From the NCBI RefSeq assembly GCF_900205925.1, contig NZ_OAOD01000004.1:62001-126000 (forward strand): 64,000 bases of DNA, given 5' to 3'. The notes under the pieces are model-generated. The model did no database searches, was not told where the DNA came from, and saw only the letters and a program-made list of their open reading frames with translations. Origin of the DNA: Clostridium peptidivorans. Lineage in GTDB: Bacteria > Bacillota > Clostridia > Clostridiales > Clostridiaceae. Position 1 is the first letter of the stretch; every line of letters starts with the position of its first letter. Position numbers and translations under genes: made by a program. Shown here one piece after another: positions 16,104-24,544 of the stretch.

Positions 16104-17807
16104 ATGCTAGAAAATATGAAAAATAATATTGAAATTGCTGCTCGTAGAGAAAAGGCCCCTTTGGTGCTAAAAAACACTTCTTTTCTAAATGTATTTACAA
16201 GGGAGTTTGAAAAAGGAGACATTGCTATAAATAATGGAATCATAGTAGGTATAGGAAGCTATGATGGATTAGAAGAAATAAATTGTGATGGACTCTTTGT
16301 AACTCCTGGGTTTATAGATGCTCATGTGCATATAGAATCATCCAAAACAATACCTGAGATTTTTTCTCAGGTATTGCTGAAAAATGGAGTAACTACTTGC
16401 ATTACAGATCCACATGAAATAGCTAATGTTTTAGGAGAAAAGGGTTTAGACTTTATGCTGGAAAATAGCAAGAAAAGTTTAATGGACATATTTTATATGA
16501 TCCCTTCTTGTGTTCCAGCTACAGAATTTGAGGACAATGGGGCACTTTTAAGGTCAGAGGACATAGAGCCATATAGGAATAAAGAAGGAGTAATAGGACT
16601 GGCGGAAGTTATGGACGTACCTTCTGTGATAAATTGTACCGAATGGATATTAAAAAAGATAAACATGTTTAAAGATAAGGTTATAGATGGGCATTGTCCT
16701 CAAATAAGTGAAGACTCATTAAATGCTTATATAACAGCTGGGGTAAAAACTGACCATGAATGCAGTGATGCAAAGCAAGCTTTAGATAAGGTTAGAAGAG
16801 GCATGTATGTAATGATTAGGGAAGGATCTGCAGCTAAAAATTTGTTAAGCCTACTTCCAGCGGTAAATGAAAAAAATTACTTAAGATTTTTATTTTGTAC
16901 CGATGACAAGGACATAGGAGAGCTTATAGAAAAGGGCTCAGTTAATGAAAATATAAAGCTTGCAATAGAACATGGATTAAATGAAGTTATAGCTTATACC
17001 ATAGCATCTTATAATGCGGCTCAGTGCTATAATTTAAAGGATAGAGGAGCTATAGCTCCAGGATATAAGGCAGATTTAGTAATACTGAGTGATTTAAAAA
17101 AGGTTTCCATAAATAAAGTTATAAAAAATGGAGAAGTTTGTAATGACAAGTTTGATTTTAAAGGTACAAATCCTAACTTGAAAAACTCCATGAATTTAGA
17201 TGCTGTTAGTGAGGAAAGCTTTAAAATAGAAGCTAAGTCATCTAAAATAAATATTATAAAAGTTATAGAAAATTCTATTGAAACAAAAAAAGAAGAAAGA
17301 GAAGTTATAATCCAAAATGGCTATGTAGACAGTGTAAAAGGAGAAGATGTTTTAAAAATAGCTGTATTTGAAAGGCATAAAAATACAGGTAAATATTCAT
17401 TAGGATATATTGAAGGACTAGGTCTTACAGAATGTTCTGTAGCTCAGACAATAGCACATGACTCTCACAATGTAATAGTAGTTGGAAGCTCAGATAGTGA
17501 CATGGCACTTGCTGTAAATAGGCTTAGAGAAATTGGTGGAGGAATAGTTCTAGTTTCAAATGGAAAAGTAATTGAAGAACTAGAACTTCCAATAGCAGGC
17601 TTAATGACATACAAAGAACCAAGTTATGTTATAGCTAAGCTCTCTAATATGAATAGCTTCATAAAAGCTCATGAGAAATATGAAGATAAGGATATATTTT
17701 TAACTTTAGGTTTTATGGCACTTCCTGTGATACCGGATTTAAAAATAACAGCAAGGGGGCTATTTTATTTTAAAGATTATAAATTTATAGAGTTGTTTTG
17801 TGAATAA
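16104..17807 (+). CDS. ade: Adenine deaminase
   Basis: A 567-aa amidohydrolase-superfamily adenine deaminase (Ade/AdeC type), converting adenine to hypoxanthine and ammonia with a Mn2+/Fe2+ centre. Visible motifs: GFIDAHVHIESS near residue 70 with the first two metal histidines, TDPHEIANVLG near residue 96, and DGHCPQIS near residue 188. The C-terminal domain (from about residue 390) with HDSHNVIVVG is typical of this family and distinguishes it from eukaryotic-type adenine deaminases. Length is normal. It follows the purine permease by 34 bases in the same unit. Confidence 0.95.
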   Translation: MLENMKNNIEIAARREKAPLVLKNTSFLNVFTREFEKGDIAINNGIIVGIGSYDGLEEINCDGLFVTPGFIDAHVHIESSKTIPEIFSQVLLKNGVTTCITDPHEIANVLGEKGLDFMLENSKKSLMDIFYMIPSCVPATEFEDNGALLRSEDIEPYRNKEGVIGLAEVMDVPSVINCTEWILKKINMFKDKVIDGHCPQISEDSLNAYITAGVKTDHECSDAKQALDKVRRGMYVMIREGSAAKNLLSLLPAVNEKNYLRFLFCTDDKDIGELIEKGSVNENIKLAIEHGLNEVIAYTIASYNAAQCYNLKDRGAIAPGYKADLVILSDLKKVSINKVIKNGEVCNDKFDFKGTNPNLKNSMNLDAVSEESFKIEAKSSKINIIKVIENSIETKKEEREVIIQNGYVDSVKGEDVLKIAVFERHKNTGKYSLGYIEGLGLTECSVAQTIAHDSHNVIVVGSSDSDMALAVNRLREIGGGIVLVSNGKVIEELELPIAGLMTYKEPSYVIAKLSNMNSFIKAHEKYEDKDIFLTLGFMALPVIPDLKITARGLFYFKDYKFIELFCE

Positions 17808-17820
17808 AAGATTATATATT

Positions 17821-17857
17821 AAGTGGTAAGGGAAAATCCTTTATCACTTATTTTTTG
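17821..17857 (+). terminator. Terminator after ade
   Basis: AAGTGGTAAGG and CCTTTATCACTT form a stem with a short A-rich loop, followed by ATTTTTTG. Confidence 0.82.
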
Positions 17858-17966
17858 TATTGTTTAGATATTCTAATCTAATTTTAATCTTTCATTAATT
17901 ATTCTCTAATTAATTCGGTCTATAATAAAATCATAATTTAAGTCAATAAATTTTGGAGGGATTAGG

Positions 17967-18419
17967 ATGTCAATAAAATTAGAACAAATTGATGAATTAA
18001 GAAAAAGAACTAATGTGAGTTATGAGGATGCAAAAGAAGCTTTGGATAAGTGTGAAGGTGATATGTTAGAGGCAATAATATATTTAGAGAAAAATAATAA
18101 AGTTAAAACTGAAATAAATAATGGAGAAAAGGAATGCTTATTTGATAAATTTAAAGCTCTCATAAAAAAAGGAAGTAATATCAGATTTATTGTTAAAAAG
18201 AAAGAGAAAGTAGTTTTAAATTTATCTCTTAATGTTTCCGTATTAATAGGGATATTTGCTTTTCATGTAGTTTTTGTTGGGTTAATTCTAGCATTAATAT
18301 GTGGTTTTAGAATGAAATTTGAAACTAATAAAGGCGAGGATATAAAGGCAAACCAAACTCTTGATAAAGTACAAGATGGTATACAAGAAATTAAAAATGA
18401 TTTAGTGGGTGAAATATAA
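17967..18419 (+). CDS. DUF4342 protein with UBA/TS-N-like domain
   Basis: A 150-aa protein with two parts. Residues 1-45 form a three-helix UBA/TS-N-like domain (ELRKRTNVSYEDAKEALD), as in EF-Ts N-termini. Residues 65-110 form the DUF4342 region with one strongly hydrophobic segment at about 85-108 that likely spans or dips into the membrane; the C-terminus is charged and helical. GGAGGGATT precedes the ATG. It lies alone between terminators. Function is unknown; such proteins are common in Clostridia. Confidence 0.75.
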   Translation: MSIKLEQIDELRKRTNVSYEDAKEALDKCEGDMLEAIIYLEKNNKVKTEINNGEKECLFDKFKALIKKGSNIRFIVKKKEKVVLNLSLNVSVLIGIFAFHVVFVGLILALICGFRMKFETNKGEDIKANQTLDKVQDGIQEIKNDLVGEI

Positions 18420-18454
18420 ATTAAAGAAGAGGTAGTAAAACATGTTATTAATAC

Positions 18455-18487
18455 AATTGCATTGGTATAAATCCAATGCAATTTTTT
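18455..18487 (+). terminator. Terminator after DUF4342 gene
   Basis: AATTGCATTGG/CCAATGCAATT is an 11-bp perfect stem followed by T6. Confidence 0.85.
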
Positions 18488-18568
18488 ACTTGCAATGTTT
18501 AAGTAATTTAGATTTAATATATAATTAAGATTGAATTTAGATATATGCTAAAATGGAGGAATATCATT

Positions 18569-19255
18569 ATGAACAATCAGAGGATTCTTATTGTTGAAGA
18601 TGAAATTAAAATAGCTAGGTTTTTAGAACTTGAACTTAAGCATGAAGGATACGAAGTTAATCAAGCACACGATGGAAGGGAAGGTCTTGATAAAGCTCTT
18701 GAGAAAGAGTTTGACTTGATTTTATTAGATATTATGCTTCCTTCCATGAATGGTATTGAAGTGCTAAGAAGATTAAGGCAGAGTTCTGAAGTTCCTGTTA
18801 TTATGCTTACGGCTAAAGATGAAATTATGGATAAAGTTGTGGGATTAGATATGGGAGCTAATGATTATGTAACTAAGCCTTTTGCAATTGAGGAATTACT
18901 TGCAAGAATAAGGGCAGCACTTAAAAGGAAAGTAACTCAAATAATGACATCAAGTATCCTTGAATTAGGGGACTTAAAAGTTGATTTAGATAAATATATA
19001 GTAACATATAATAATGAGGTAATAGAACTTACTAAAAGAGAGTTTGATCTGCTTCAGTATTTCCTAGAAAATAAAAATATTGTTCTTACAAGGGATAAGA
19101 TTCTTCAAGCGGTATGGGGCTATGACTATATGGGGGATACTAATGTAGTTGATGTATATGTTAGATATATAAGAGGCAAGATTGATGATAAATATAATAA
19201 AAAAATAATCCATACTATCCGAGGGGTGGGATATCTTTTAAAAGATGAAAAATAA
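18569..19255 (+). CDS. OmpR-family response regulator
   Basis: A 228-aa two-component response regulator. The receiver domain (1-120) has the acidic pair D11/E12, phosphoacceptor D54 in LLDIMLP, and the conserved Lys in TKPF near residue 102. The winged-helix OmpR/PhoB DNA-binding domain follows (about 130-226, with REFDLLQYFLEN and DTNVVDVYVRYIRGK). I chose ATG 18569, preceded by GGAGG, over the in-frame ATG at 18545. It overlaps the histidine kinase gene by 11 bases, so they form a cognate pair. ArlR-like in arrangement; the target genes are not evident. Confidence 0.94.
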   Translation: MNNQRILIVEDEIKIARFLELELKHEGYEVNQAHDGREGLDKALEKEFDLILLDIMLPSMNGIEVLRRLRQSSEVPVIMLTAKDEIMDKVVGLDMGANDYVTKPFAIEELLARIRAALKRKVTQIMTSSILELGDLKVDLDKYIVTYNNEVIELTKREFDLLQYFLENKNIVLTRDKILQAVWGYDYMGDTNVVDVYVRYIRGKIDDKYNKKIIHTIRGVGYLLKDEK

Positions 19256-20792
19256 GGATGAATATATCAAGTTAGTGAAATGGATTATAAGGCGCATAGC
19301 TATAGTACCTGTTTTTTTATTTAAGAAAGTAATAAGTTTAATAAGAGATTTAAAAAATAGGTTTGTTGAAAAATTGAGGTTTTCCTTAACCTTTAAAATA
19401 ACAATAGTATATATGTCTATAATAAGTCTTATTTTAATCTTATTAAGCAGCGTAATAATAGGTGGATTTGCAATATATGCTGGATGGAATGCTGAAAATA
19501 ATTTACAAAAAGACTATCAGCTAATTTCAGATTATTTGAAAGAAAATACTGAAATTCCAGTAGAGAAATTAAATAGAATTTCTAAGCTTGATAATATTTC
19601 AATATCGGTATTTGATGAAAATAAAAACGTATTATATACGACAGAAAATGAGCAATCGTCTGCAATTTTTTATGATGAAAGTGTACAACAGAGAAATATA
19701 ATTCTTAATGAAAACTATATGATTATAAAAGATAAAGGCAAAATTTATGTGGATTGGGATTATCTTAATCATAAGGATAATAACTTTGGATATGCAATGA
19801 TGCTTAGTAATAGGGTGCACTGGCAGTCAAAAGATATTTACATTCAAGTTAAAGATAGATTAATAGACGAAATATTTAGTGGGATAGTTTTGGCTTCTGC
19901 CCTATTATTTATAGATATAATAGTAATAATTATAGTTCTACTTGCGGGGGCAAGAGCTAGCAGAAAAACTTTAAAACCAATTCAGACAATGACAAATACA
20001 GTTGAGAATATAACTATTAAGGCATTAGATACAAGACTTAATATTAGAGGGTCTCAAGATGAGCTTAAGGATTTAGCAAGAACTTTTAATACTATGCTTG
20101 ATAGAATACAGCAGTCATATGAGCAGCAAAATCAATTTGTATCGGATGCATCACATGAATTAAGAACTCCAATTTCAGTTATTCAGGGATATGCAAACAT
20201 GCTGGATAGATGGGGGAAGGATGATAAAAGTATCCTTGAGGAGTCTATTTCTGCAATTAAAACTGAATCTGAAAGTATGAAATCACTTATAGAAAAGCTT
20301 TTATTTTTAGCACGTGGAGATAAAAATACTCAAAAAGTTGAAAAAGAAGAGTTTTATTTAAATGAATTAATTGATGAAATAGTTAAAGAAACAAAACTTA
20401 TCGATAATACACATGAAATAAAAAGTGAAAAAAATGATTTAACAAAAATTAATGCAGATTATAAGCTTATTAAAGAAGCTCTAAGAGTGTTTATAGATAA
20501 TAGCATAAAATATACTCCGGAAGGAGGAAATATAAAGATTAATTCTGTCCTTCAAGATAATCAAGTTTTAATTTCTGTTGAAGATACAGGCATGGGAATT
20601 TCAAAAGAAGACTTACCTCATATCTTTGATAGATTCTACAGAGCTGATAAATCAAGAACAAAACAAACAGGTGGGACAGGACTAGGATTAGCTATTGCAA
20701 AGTGGATTATATTTAAACACAACGGTAAGATTACGGTTGAAAGCAGAATTAATGTAGGTACAAAGATAGATATAACATTGCCTATTATCTAA
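19245..20792 (+). CDS. Sensor histidine kinase (HAMP-HisKA-HATPase)
   Basis: A 515-aa membrane sensor kinase, partner of the overlapping response regulator. Order: an unusually long basic cytoplasmic N-terminus (about 48 residues), TM1 (about 52-78), an extracytoplasmic sensor of about 130 residues, TM2 (about 208-232), a HAMP domain (about 235-290), HisKA with the phosphoacceptor H304 in SDASHELRTP, and a HATPase domain with the N box (NSIKYTPEGG) and G boxes (DTGMGIS and GGTGLGLAI). The architecture resembles ArlS/YkoH-type kinases. The signal sensed is unknown. Confidence 0.94.
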   Translation: MKNKDEYIKLVKWIIRRIAIVPVFLFKKVISLIRDLKNRFVEKLRFSLTFKITIVYMSIISLILILLSSVIIGGFAIYAGWNAENNLQKDYQLISDYLKENTEIPVEKLNRISKLDNISISVFDENKNVLYTTENEQSSAIFYDESVQQRNIILNENYMIIKDKGKIYVDWDYLNHKDNNFGYAMMLSNRVHWQSKDIYIQVKDRLIDEIFSGIVLASALLFIDIIVIIIVLLAGARASRKTLKPIQTMTNTVENITIKALDTRLNIRGSQDELKDLARTFNTMLDRIQQSYEQQNQFVSDASHELRTPISVIQGYANMLDRWGKDDKSILEESISAIKTESESMKSLIEKLLFLARGDKNTQKVEKEEFYLNELIDEIVKETKLIDNTHEIKSEKNDLTKINADYKLIKEALRVFIDNSIKYTPEGGNIKINSVLQDNQVLISVEDTGMGISKEDLPHIFDRFYRADKSRTKQTGGTGLGLAIAKWIIFKHNGKITVESRINVGTKIDITLPII

Positions 20793-20825
20793 GAAGGAAT
20801 AGGTAAAAAGAAGGAAAATAGTGAA

Positions 20826-20857
20826 AAGCAGCTTCTAAAATAGGCTGCTTTTTTTGT
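20826..20857 (+). terminator. Terminator after two-component operon
   Basis: AAGCAGC and GCTGCTT arms with a short loop, followed by a run of seven or more T. Confidence 0.82.
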
Positions 20858-20869
20858 GTTTAAGCATTT

Positions 20870-20898
20870 TTGTATTTTATTTGAAATTGTTATATAAT
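20870..20898 (+). promoter_or_regulatory. SigmaA promoter of the sigma-54 activator gene
   Basis: TTGTAT (20870-20875), a 17-base spacer and TATAAT (20893-20898). No GG-N10-GC element or TTATC-N5-GATAA pair was found here, so the activator seems to be expressed from a housekeeping promoter rather than autoactivated. Confidence 0.7.
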
Positions 20899-20940
20899 GG
20901 ATATACAAATAATTCAAAAAATTTAGAAAGGATGTAAACT

Positions 20941-22695
20941 ATGAAATCTATCCTAATGGAAATACAGCCTTCTATAAAAAGATATGCAGATATACTTTCT
21001 AAGGTTTTAAAAGTAGATGTTGAAATTGCTGATAGTAATCTTGTAAGGGTTGCAGGTACAGGGATGTATAGAAACCTTATAAATAGGAGCATGGAAAAGG
21101 AAGGATACATATATAAGCATATATTAAAAACTGGACAACCTCAAATAATAGATAAGCCAGGAGAAAGTGAACTATGCATACCTTGCAGCAAATATGGGAA
21201 ATGTAGTGAAAAATATGAAATATGTACTCCAATAAAGCTGGGCAGTGAAATTGTAGGAGTAATTGGACTTATATGTTTTGCAGAAGAACAAAAAAATCAC
21301 CTTTTAAATGATTTTAATACATATATGGAATTCTTGCAGCAAATTTCCGAGTTTATAAGTATTACTGCCTATGAAAGAAAGGAAAAGCTTAGAGAAAACA
21401 CTTTAGTTAAAGGATTAAATTTAGTAATAGATAAGATGGATAGAGGAGTTATCATTTTAAATAATCAAGATAAGGTAACTCATATTAATAAAAAAGCTAT
21501 TGAAATCTTAAAATTTATAAATGGAAATTTTAAGCATGCTATAGAAATAGAAAAAGTAGATGAAAGCATACTGGAAATGAGCAAATATAAATTAACTATA
21601 GACAAGCAAACTTTTAATGTCTATGGTCAATTTTATTCTATAGGACTTAATGAAGAACAATTTGATAAATTGTTTATATTTCAAGAAGGGAAAATTACAA
21701 AGGGAGAAGTAACATCTCATGTGAAAATGGATATACAATGTAATGATATTTTAGGAGATTCACCTGAAATGCATGAGCTTAAAAATAATATAAAGAGAAT
21801 AGCATCTTCCTGTTCCACTGTACTTATAACAGGGGAAAGTGGAACAGGTAAAGAAATGTTTGCACGTGCAATTCATAATGAGGGAGCGAGAAAAAGCGAA
21901 CCATTTATAGCTATAAATTGTGCTGCTATTCCTTATGAATTATTAGAAAGCGAACTTTTTGGTTATGTTAAGGGAGCTTTCACTGGAGCATCTGCATCAG
22001 GTAAGATTGGAAAATTTGAATTAGCGAATCATGGAACGATATTTTTAGATGAGATAGGAGATATGCCGTTAGCGCTTCAAACAAAACTTTTAAGAGTACT
22101 TCAAGATAGAAGGATAATAAGGATAGGATCAAATACACCAGTCGATATAGATGTAAGAGTAGTTGCTGCTACCAACAAGGATTTAATATCCCTTATTGAA
22201 AAGGATAAATTTAGAGAAGATCTCTATTATAGATTAAATGTCATACCTTTTAATATTCCACCCCTTAGAGAAAGAATTAAAGATATAGATTTTTTAGTAA
22301 AGCATTTTATAGATAAATATATGAAGATACTTGGAAAGAATTTTTCAAAGATGGATATACAGGAAGAGGTCATGGATTTATTCTATGCATATAGCTGGCC
22401 GGGGAATATAAGAGAGCTTGAAAATACATTGGAATTTATGATAAACATGGTTGATACTAGTGGAGTTTTAGTATTAGATATGGTTCCTAAGAGTATAATA
22501 AATTCTCAAAGAAAGATTCAAAAGGGAAAGGAAGAAATAATGACATTAAAGGAACTTGAAAAAAGAGAAATATTGAAAGCTATTAATGTGTTTGGAGATA
22601 CAACTCAAGGAAAAAAGTTAGCTGCGAAAAAGCTTGGAATAGGAATTGCAACTTTGTATAGAAAAATAGATGAATATGAATTGAATAATTTATAG
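20941..22695 (+). CDS. Sigma-54-dependent transcriptional activator
   Basis: A 584-aa bacterial enhancer-binding protein. The N-terminal region (1-145) is GAF-like and contains C79-x2-C82-x5-C88-x6-C95, a possible metal or Fe-S site. A PAS-like segment follows (about 155-250). The AAA+ domain (about 268-510) has Walker A GESGTGKE (298-305), the sigma-54 contact loop GAFTGA (345-350), and Walker B IFLDEIG (367-373). A Fis-type helix-turn-helix lies at the C-terminus (about 552-580). It lies between the two-component genes and the purine island, where three sigma-54 promoters with paired palindromes are found. It is the obvious activator of those units, probably sensing a purine or redox state. 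Confidence 0.94.
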   Translation: MKSILMEIQPSIKRYADILSKVLKVDVEIADSNLVRVAGTGMYRNLINRSMEKEGYIYKHILKTGQPQIIDKPGESELCIPCSKYGKCSEKYEICTPIKLGSEIVGVIGLICFAEEQKNHLLNDFNTYMEFLQQISEFISITAYERKEKLRENTLVKGLNLVIDKMDRGVIILNNQDKVTHINKKAIEILKFINGNFKHAIEIEKVDESILEMSKYKLTIDKQTFNVYGQFYSIGLNEEQFDKLFIFQEGKITKGEVTSHVKMDIQCNDILGDSPEMHELKNNIKRIASSCSTVLITGESGTGKEMFARAIHNEGARKSEPFIAINCAAIPYELLESELFGYVKGAFTGASASGKIGKFELANHGTIFLDEIGDMPLALQTKLLRVLQDRRIIRIGSNTPVDIDVRVVAATNKDLISLIEKDKFREDLYYRLNVIPFNIPPLRERIKDIDFLVKHFIDKYMKILGKNFSKMDIQEEVMDLFYAYSWPGNIRELENTLEFMINMVDTSGVLVLDMVPKSIINSQRKIQKGKEEIMTLKELEKREILKAINVFGDTTQGKKLAAKKLGIGIATLYRKIDEYELNNL

Positions 22696-22946
22696 AAATC
22701 TATGATTTCGATATAAATTAGCACATTTCATTTTGAGATGTTTCATGCGTGATTTATAGAAATTTATAATTTTGTTATAAATTAGCACATCTCAATTCAT
22801 TGAGATGTTTCATGCATGATTTATAGAAATTTTTAATTTCGTTATAAATCAGCACATCTCATTCATTGAGATGTTTCATGCATGATTTATAGAAATTTTT
22901 AATTTCGTTATAAATCAGCACATCTCAATTCATTGAGATGTTTCAT
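22688..22946 (-). repeat. Tandem array of four CATCTCA/TGAGATG hairpin repeats
   Basis: Four direct units of about 64-67 bp start at 22688, 22752, 22819 and 22885. Each has an AT-rich dyad (ATTTATAGAAAT...CGTTATAAAT), then CAGCACATCTCA, a short loop, TGAGATGTTTCATG. The first unit overlaps the activator's TAG stop. Single copies in the opposite orientation lie at 2399-2460 and 36781-36850. Units are adjacent without unique spacers, so this is not a CRISPR array. Confidence 0.88.
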
Positions 22947-22957
22947 TTAAATATTAA

Positions 22958-22990
22958 TTATCAATATAAGAAAGTTTATCGATTTGATAA
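22958..22990 (+). promoter_or_regulatory. Paired upstream activator sites, ssnA promoter
   Basis: TTATCAATATAAGAA (22958-22972, second half degenerate) and TTATCGATTTGATAA (22976-22990) start 18 bp apart, the same spacing as at the permease and ygeX promoters. They sit about 158 bp upstream of the -24/-12 promoter. Confidence 0.7.
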
Positions 22991-23138
22991 TATGCATCAA
23001 ATAGTAATTAGTTAAACATCAATGGATTTTTTATTACTAATATGAACCTTATGAACGATAAGTATAAAAATAATTGTATTGTTAATAATGTGCAGAAGTT
23101 TAAAGAACAGTTTTTAATGAATGACAACAAAATTTATA

Positions 23139-23156
23139 TTGGCATAAATAATGCTA
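23139..23156 (+). promoter_or_regulatory. Sigma-54 (-24/-12) promoter, ssnA-xdh unit
   Basis: TTGGCATAAATAATGCTA with GG 23141-23142 and GC 23153-23154, ten bases apart. It differs from the permease promoter at one of 18 positions. Confidence 0.85.
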
Positions 23157-23197
23157 TAAATAATGGAGATTAAAATTTAATACGAGGGGGGATGAAG

Positions 23198-24490
23198 GTG
23201 AAAGCATTAACAAATGTCTCTATATATGATTTTCATTCATTTAGGGAAAATTGTTATATAAAGTTTAGTTCGCAAATAGAAGAAATAGGAGAAATGAAAA
23301 ACTTTAACGATGAATGTATAAATGAAATATATGATCTTAAAGGATCGCTAGTGATGCCAGGGCTTACTAATTGTCATACTCATATATATTCTACTCTGTC
23401 AAGAGGAATGAACGTTCCTTTTAATCCTAAAAGTTTTCAAGATATTTTGGATCAGCTTTGGTGGAAACTTGATGCAAAGCTTGATAACGAAGCTAATTAT
23501 TATAGTGCATTAGTTTATGGTATTGATTGTATAAAAAATGGAGTAACTTCTATAATAGATCATCATGCTAGTGGACTTGAGATAATATACTCCTTAAGTG
23601 AAATTAAAAAAGCTATTTCAAATGAGCTAGGTTTAAGGGGAATATTTTGCTTTGAAACTAGTGATAGATTTAATATTTATGAATGTATCAAAGAAAACAT
23701 AGAATTTTCAAGAAAAAAAGATGAAAAATTTGCAGGATTATTTGGAATGCATGCTTCCTTAAGTTTAAGTGATGAGTCATTAAGCATTATCTCAAAAGAA
23801 CTTAATGGGCTACCTATACACATCCATGTGGCAGAAAGTCAAGAAGACGTGGAAGATTGTAGAGAAAAGTATAATATGTCAATAGTAGAAAGGCTTGATA
23901 AGTTTAACCTTCTAAATGAAAACTCTATCTTAGCTCATTGTGTTCATATAAATGATGAAGAAGGAAAAATAATTAAAGATAGAAACTGCAAAATTGCAAT
24001 GAATCCAACTTCAAATATGAACAATGCAGTAGGCATAGCAAACTATGAAATATTTAGGAAGAATAAAATAAAATGTATGATAGGAAATGATGGTCTGGGA
24101 GCGAATATAACCCGTGACTACTTAAATGTAGTATATGCCATGAAAAATAAATTAGGAAGTTCAACAAAGTTCGGATTAGATGATTTATTAGAGCTTATAC
24201 AAAATGGCTATGATTATGTATCAAATATATTAAATATTAAAATAGGAAAAATAGAAGAAGGATATAAAGCGGACTTTATAACTGTTCCCTATGATGCACC
24301 AACACCATTAAATAATAATAACGTTTTAGGACATATCTTCTTTGGAGTTTTTGAAAGTTTTCATCCTAAAGATGTATGGGTAGATGGAAAAATACTAATG
24401 GAAAATTATCAGGTTAAATACGATACAGAAGCTTTATATGAAAAATCTAGAAAAGTAGCGGAAAAGGTATGGGAAAGAATTAAAGAATAG
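23198..24490 (+). CDS. ssnA: SsnA-type amidohydrolase/aminohydrolase
   Basis: A 430-aa metal-dependent amidohydrolase of the chlorohydrolase/guanine-deaminase-like branch, most like SsnA. SsnA-like marks are the THIYSTLSRG motif near residue 59, WWKLD near residue 88, IDHHAS near residue 120 and CFETSDR near residue 149, plus HVAES, a mononuclear metal His, and GNDGLG containing the catalytic Asp. SsnA is part of the anaerobic uric acid/purine gene set of E. coli and gut Firmicutes, where its precise substrate is still debated. I chose GTG 23198, 6 bases after GAGGGGGG; the ATG at 23192 abuts that site. It is the first gene of the sigma-54-driven unit. Confidence 0.87.
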   Translation: MKALTNVSIYDFHSFRENCYIKFSSQIEEIGEMKNFNDECINEIYDLKGSLVMPGLTNCHTHIYSTLSRGMNVPFNPKSFQDILDQLWWKLDAKLDNEANYYSALVYGIDCIKNGVTSIIDHHASGLEIIYSLSEIKKAISNELGLRGIFCFETSDRFNIYECIKENIEFSRKKDEKFAGLFGMHASLSLSDESLSIISKELNGLPIHIHVAESQEDVEDCREKYNMSIVERLDKFNLLNENSILAHCVHINDEEGKIIKDRNCKIAMNPTSNMNNAVGIANYEIFRKNKIKCMIGNDGLGANITRDYLNVVYAMKNKLGSSTKFGLDDLLELIQNGYDYVSNILNIKIGKIEEGYKADFITVPYDAPTPLNNNNVLGHIFFGVFESFHPKDVWVDGKILMENYQVKYDTEALYEKSRKVAEKVWERIKE

Positions 24491-24525
24491 TTAATAGTGA
24501 ATGATGAATAGTCAACTATTAACTA
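24488..24525. repeat. Inverted repeat between ssnA and preA-like gene
   Basis: TAGTTAATAGT/ACTATTAACTA is a perfect 11-bp inverted repeat starting at the ssnA stop codon. Similar GTTAATAGTTAATA islands occur at 14563-14634 and 38092-38115. These are low-complexity clostridial intergenic sequences of unknown role. Confidence 0.5.
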
Positions 24526-24544
24526 AATTATGGGGGGTTTTTAT

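Noticed and set aside
22688..22946. Tandem repeats that might be a CRISPR array
   Set aside because: Units are contiguous, 64-67 bp long and nearly identical throughout, with no unique spacers and no cas genes in the window.
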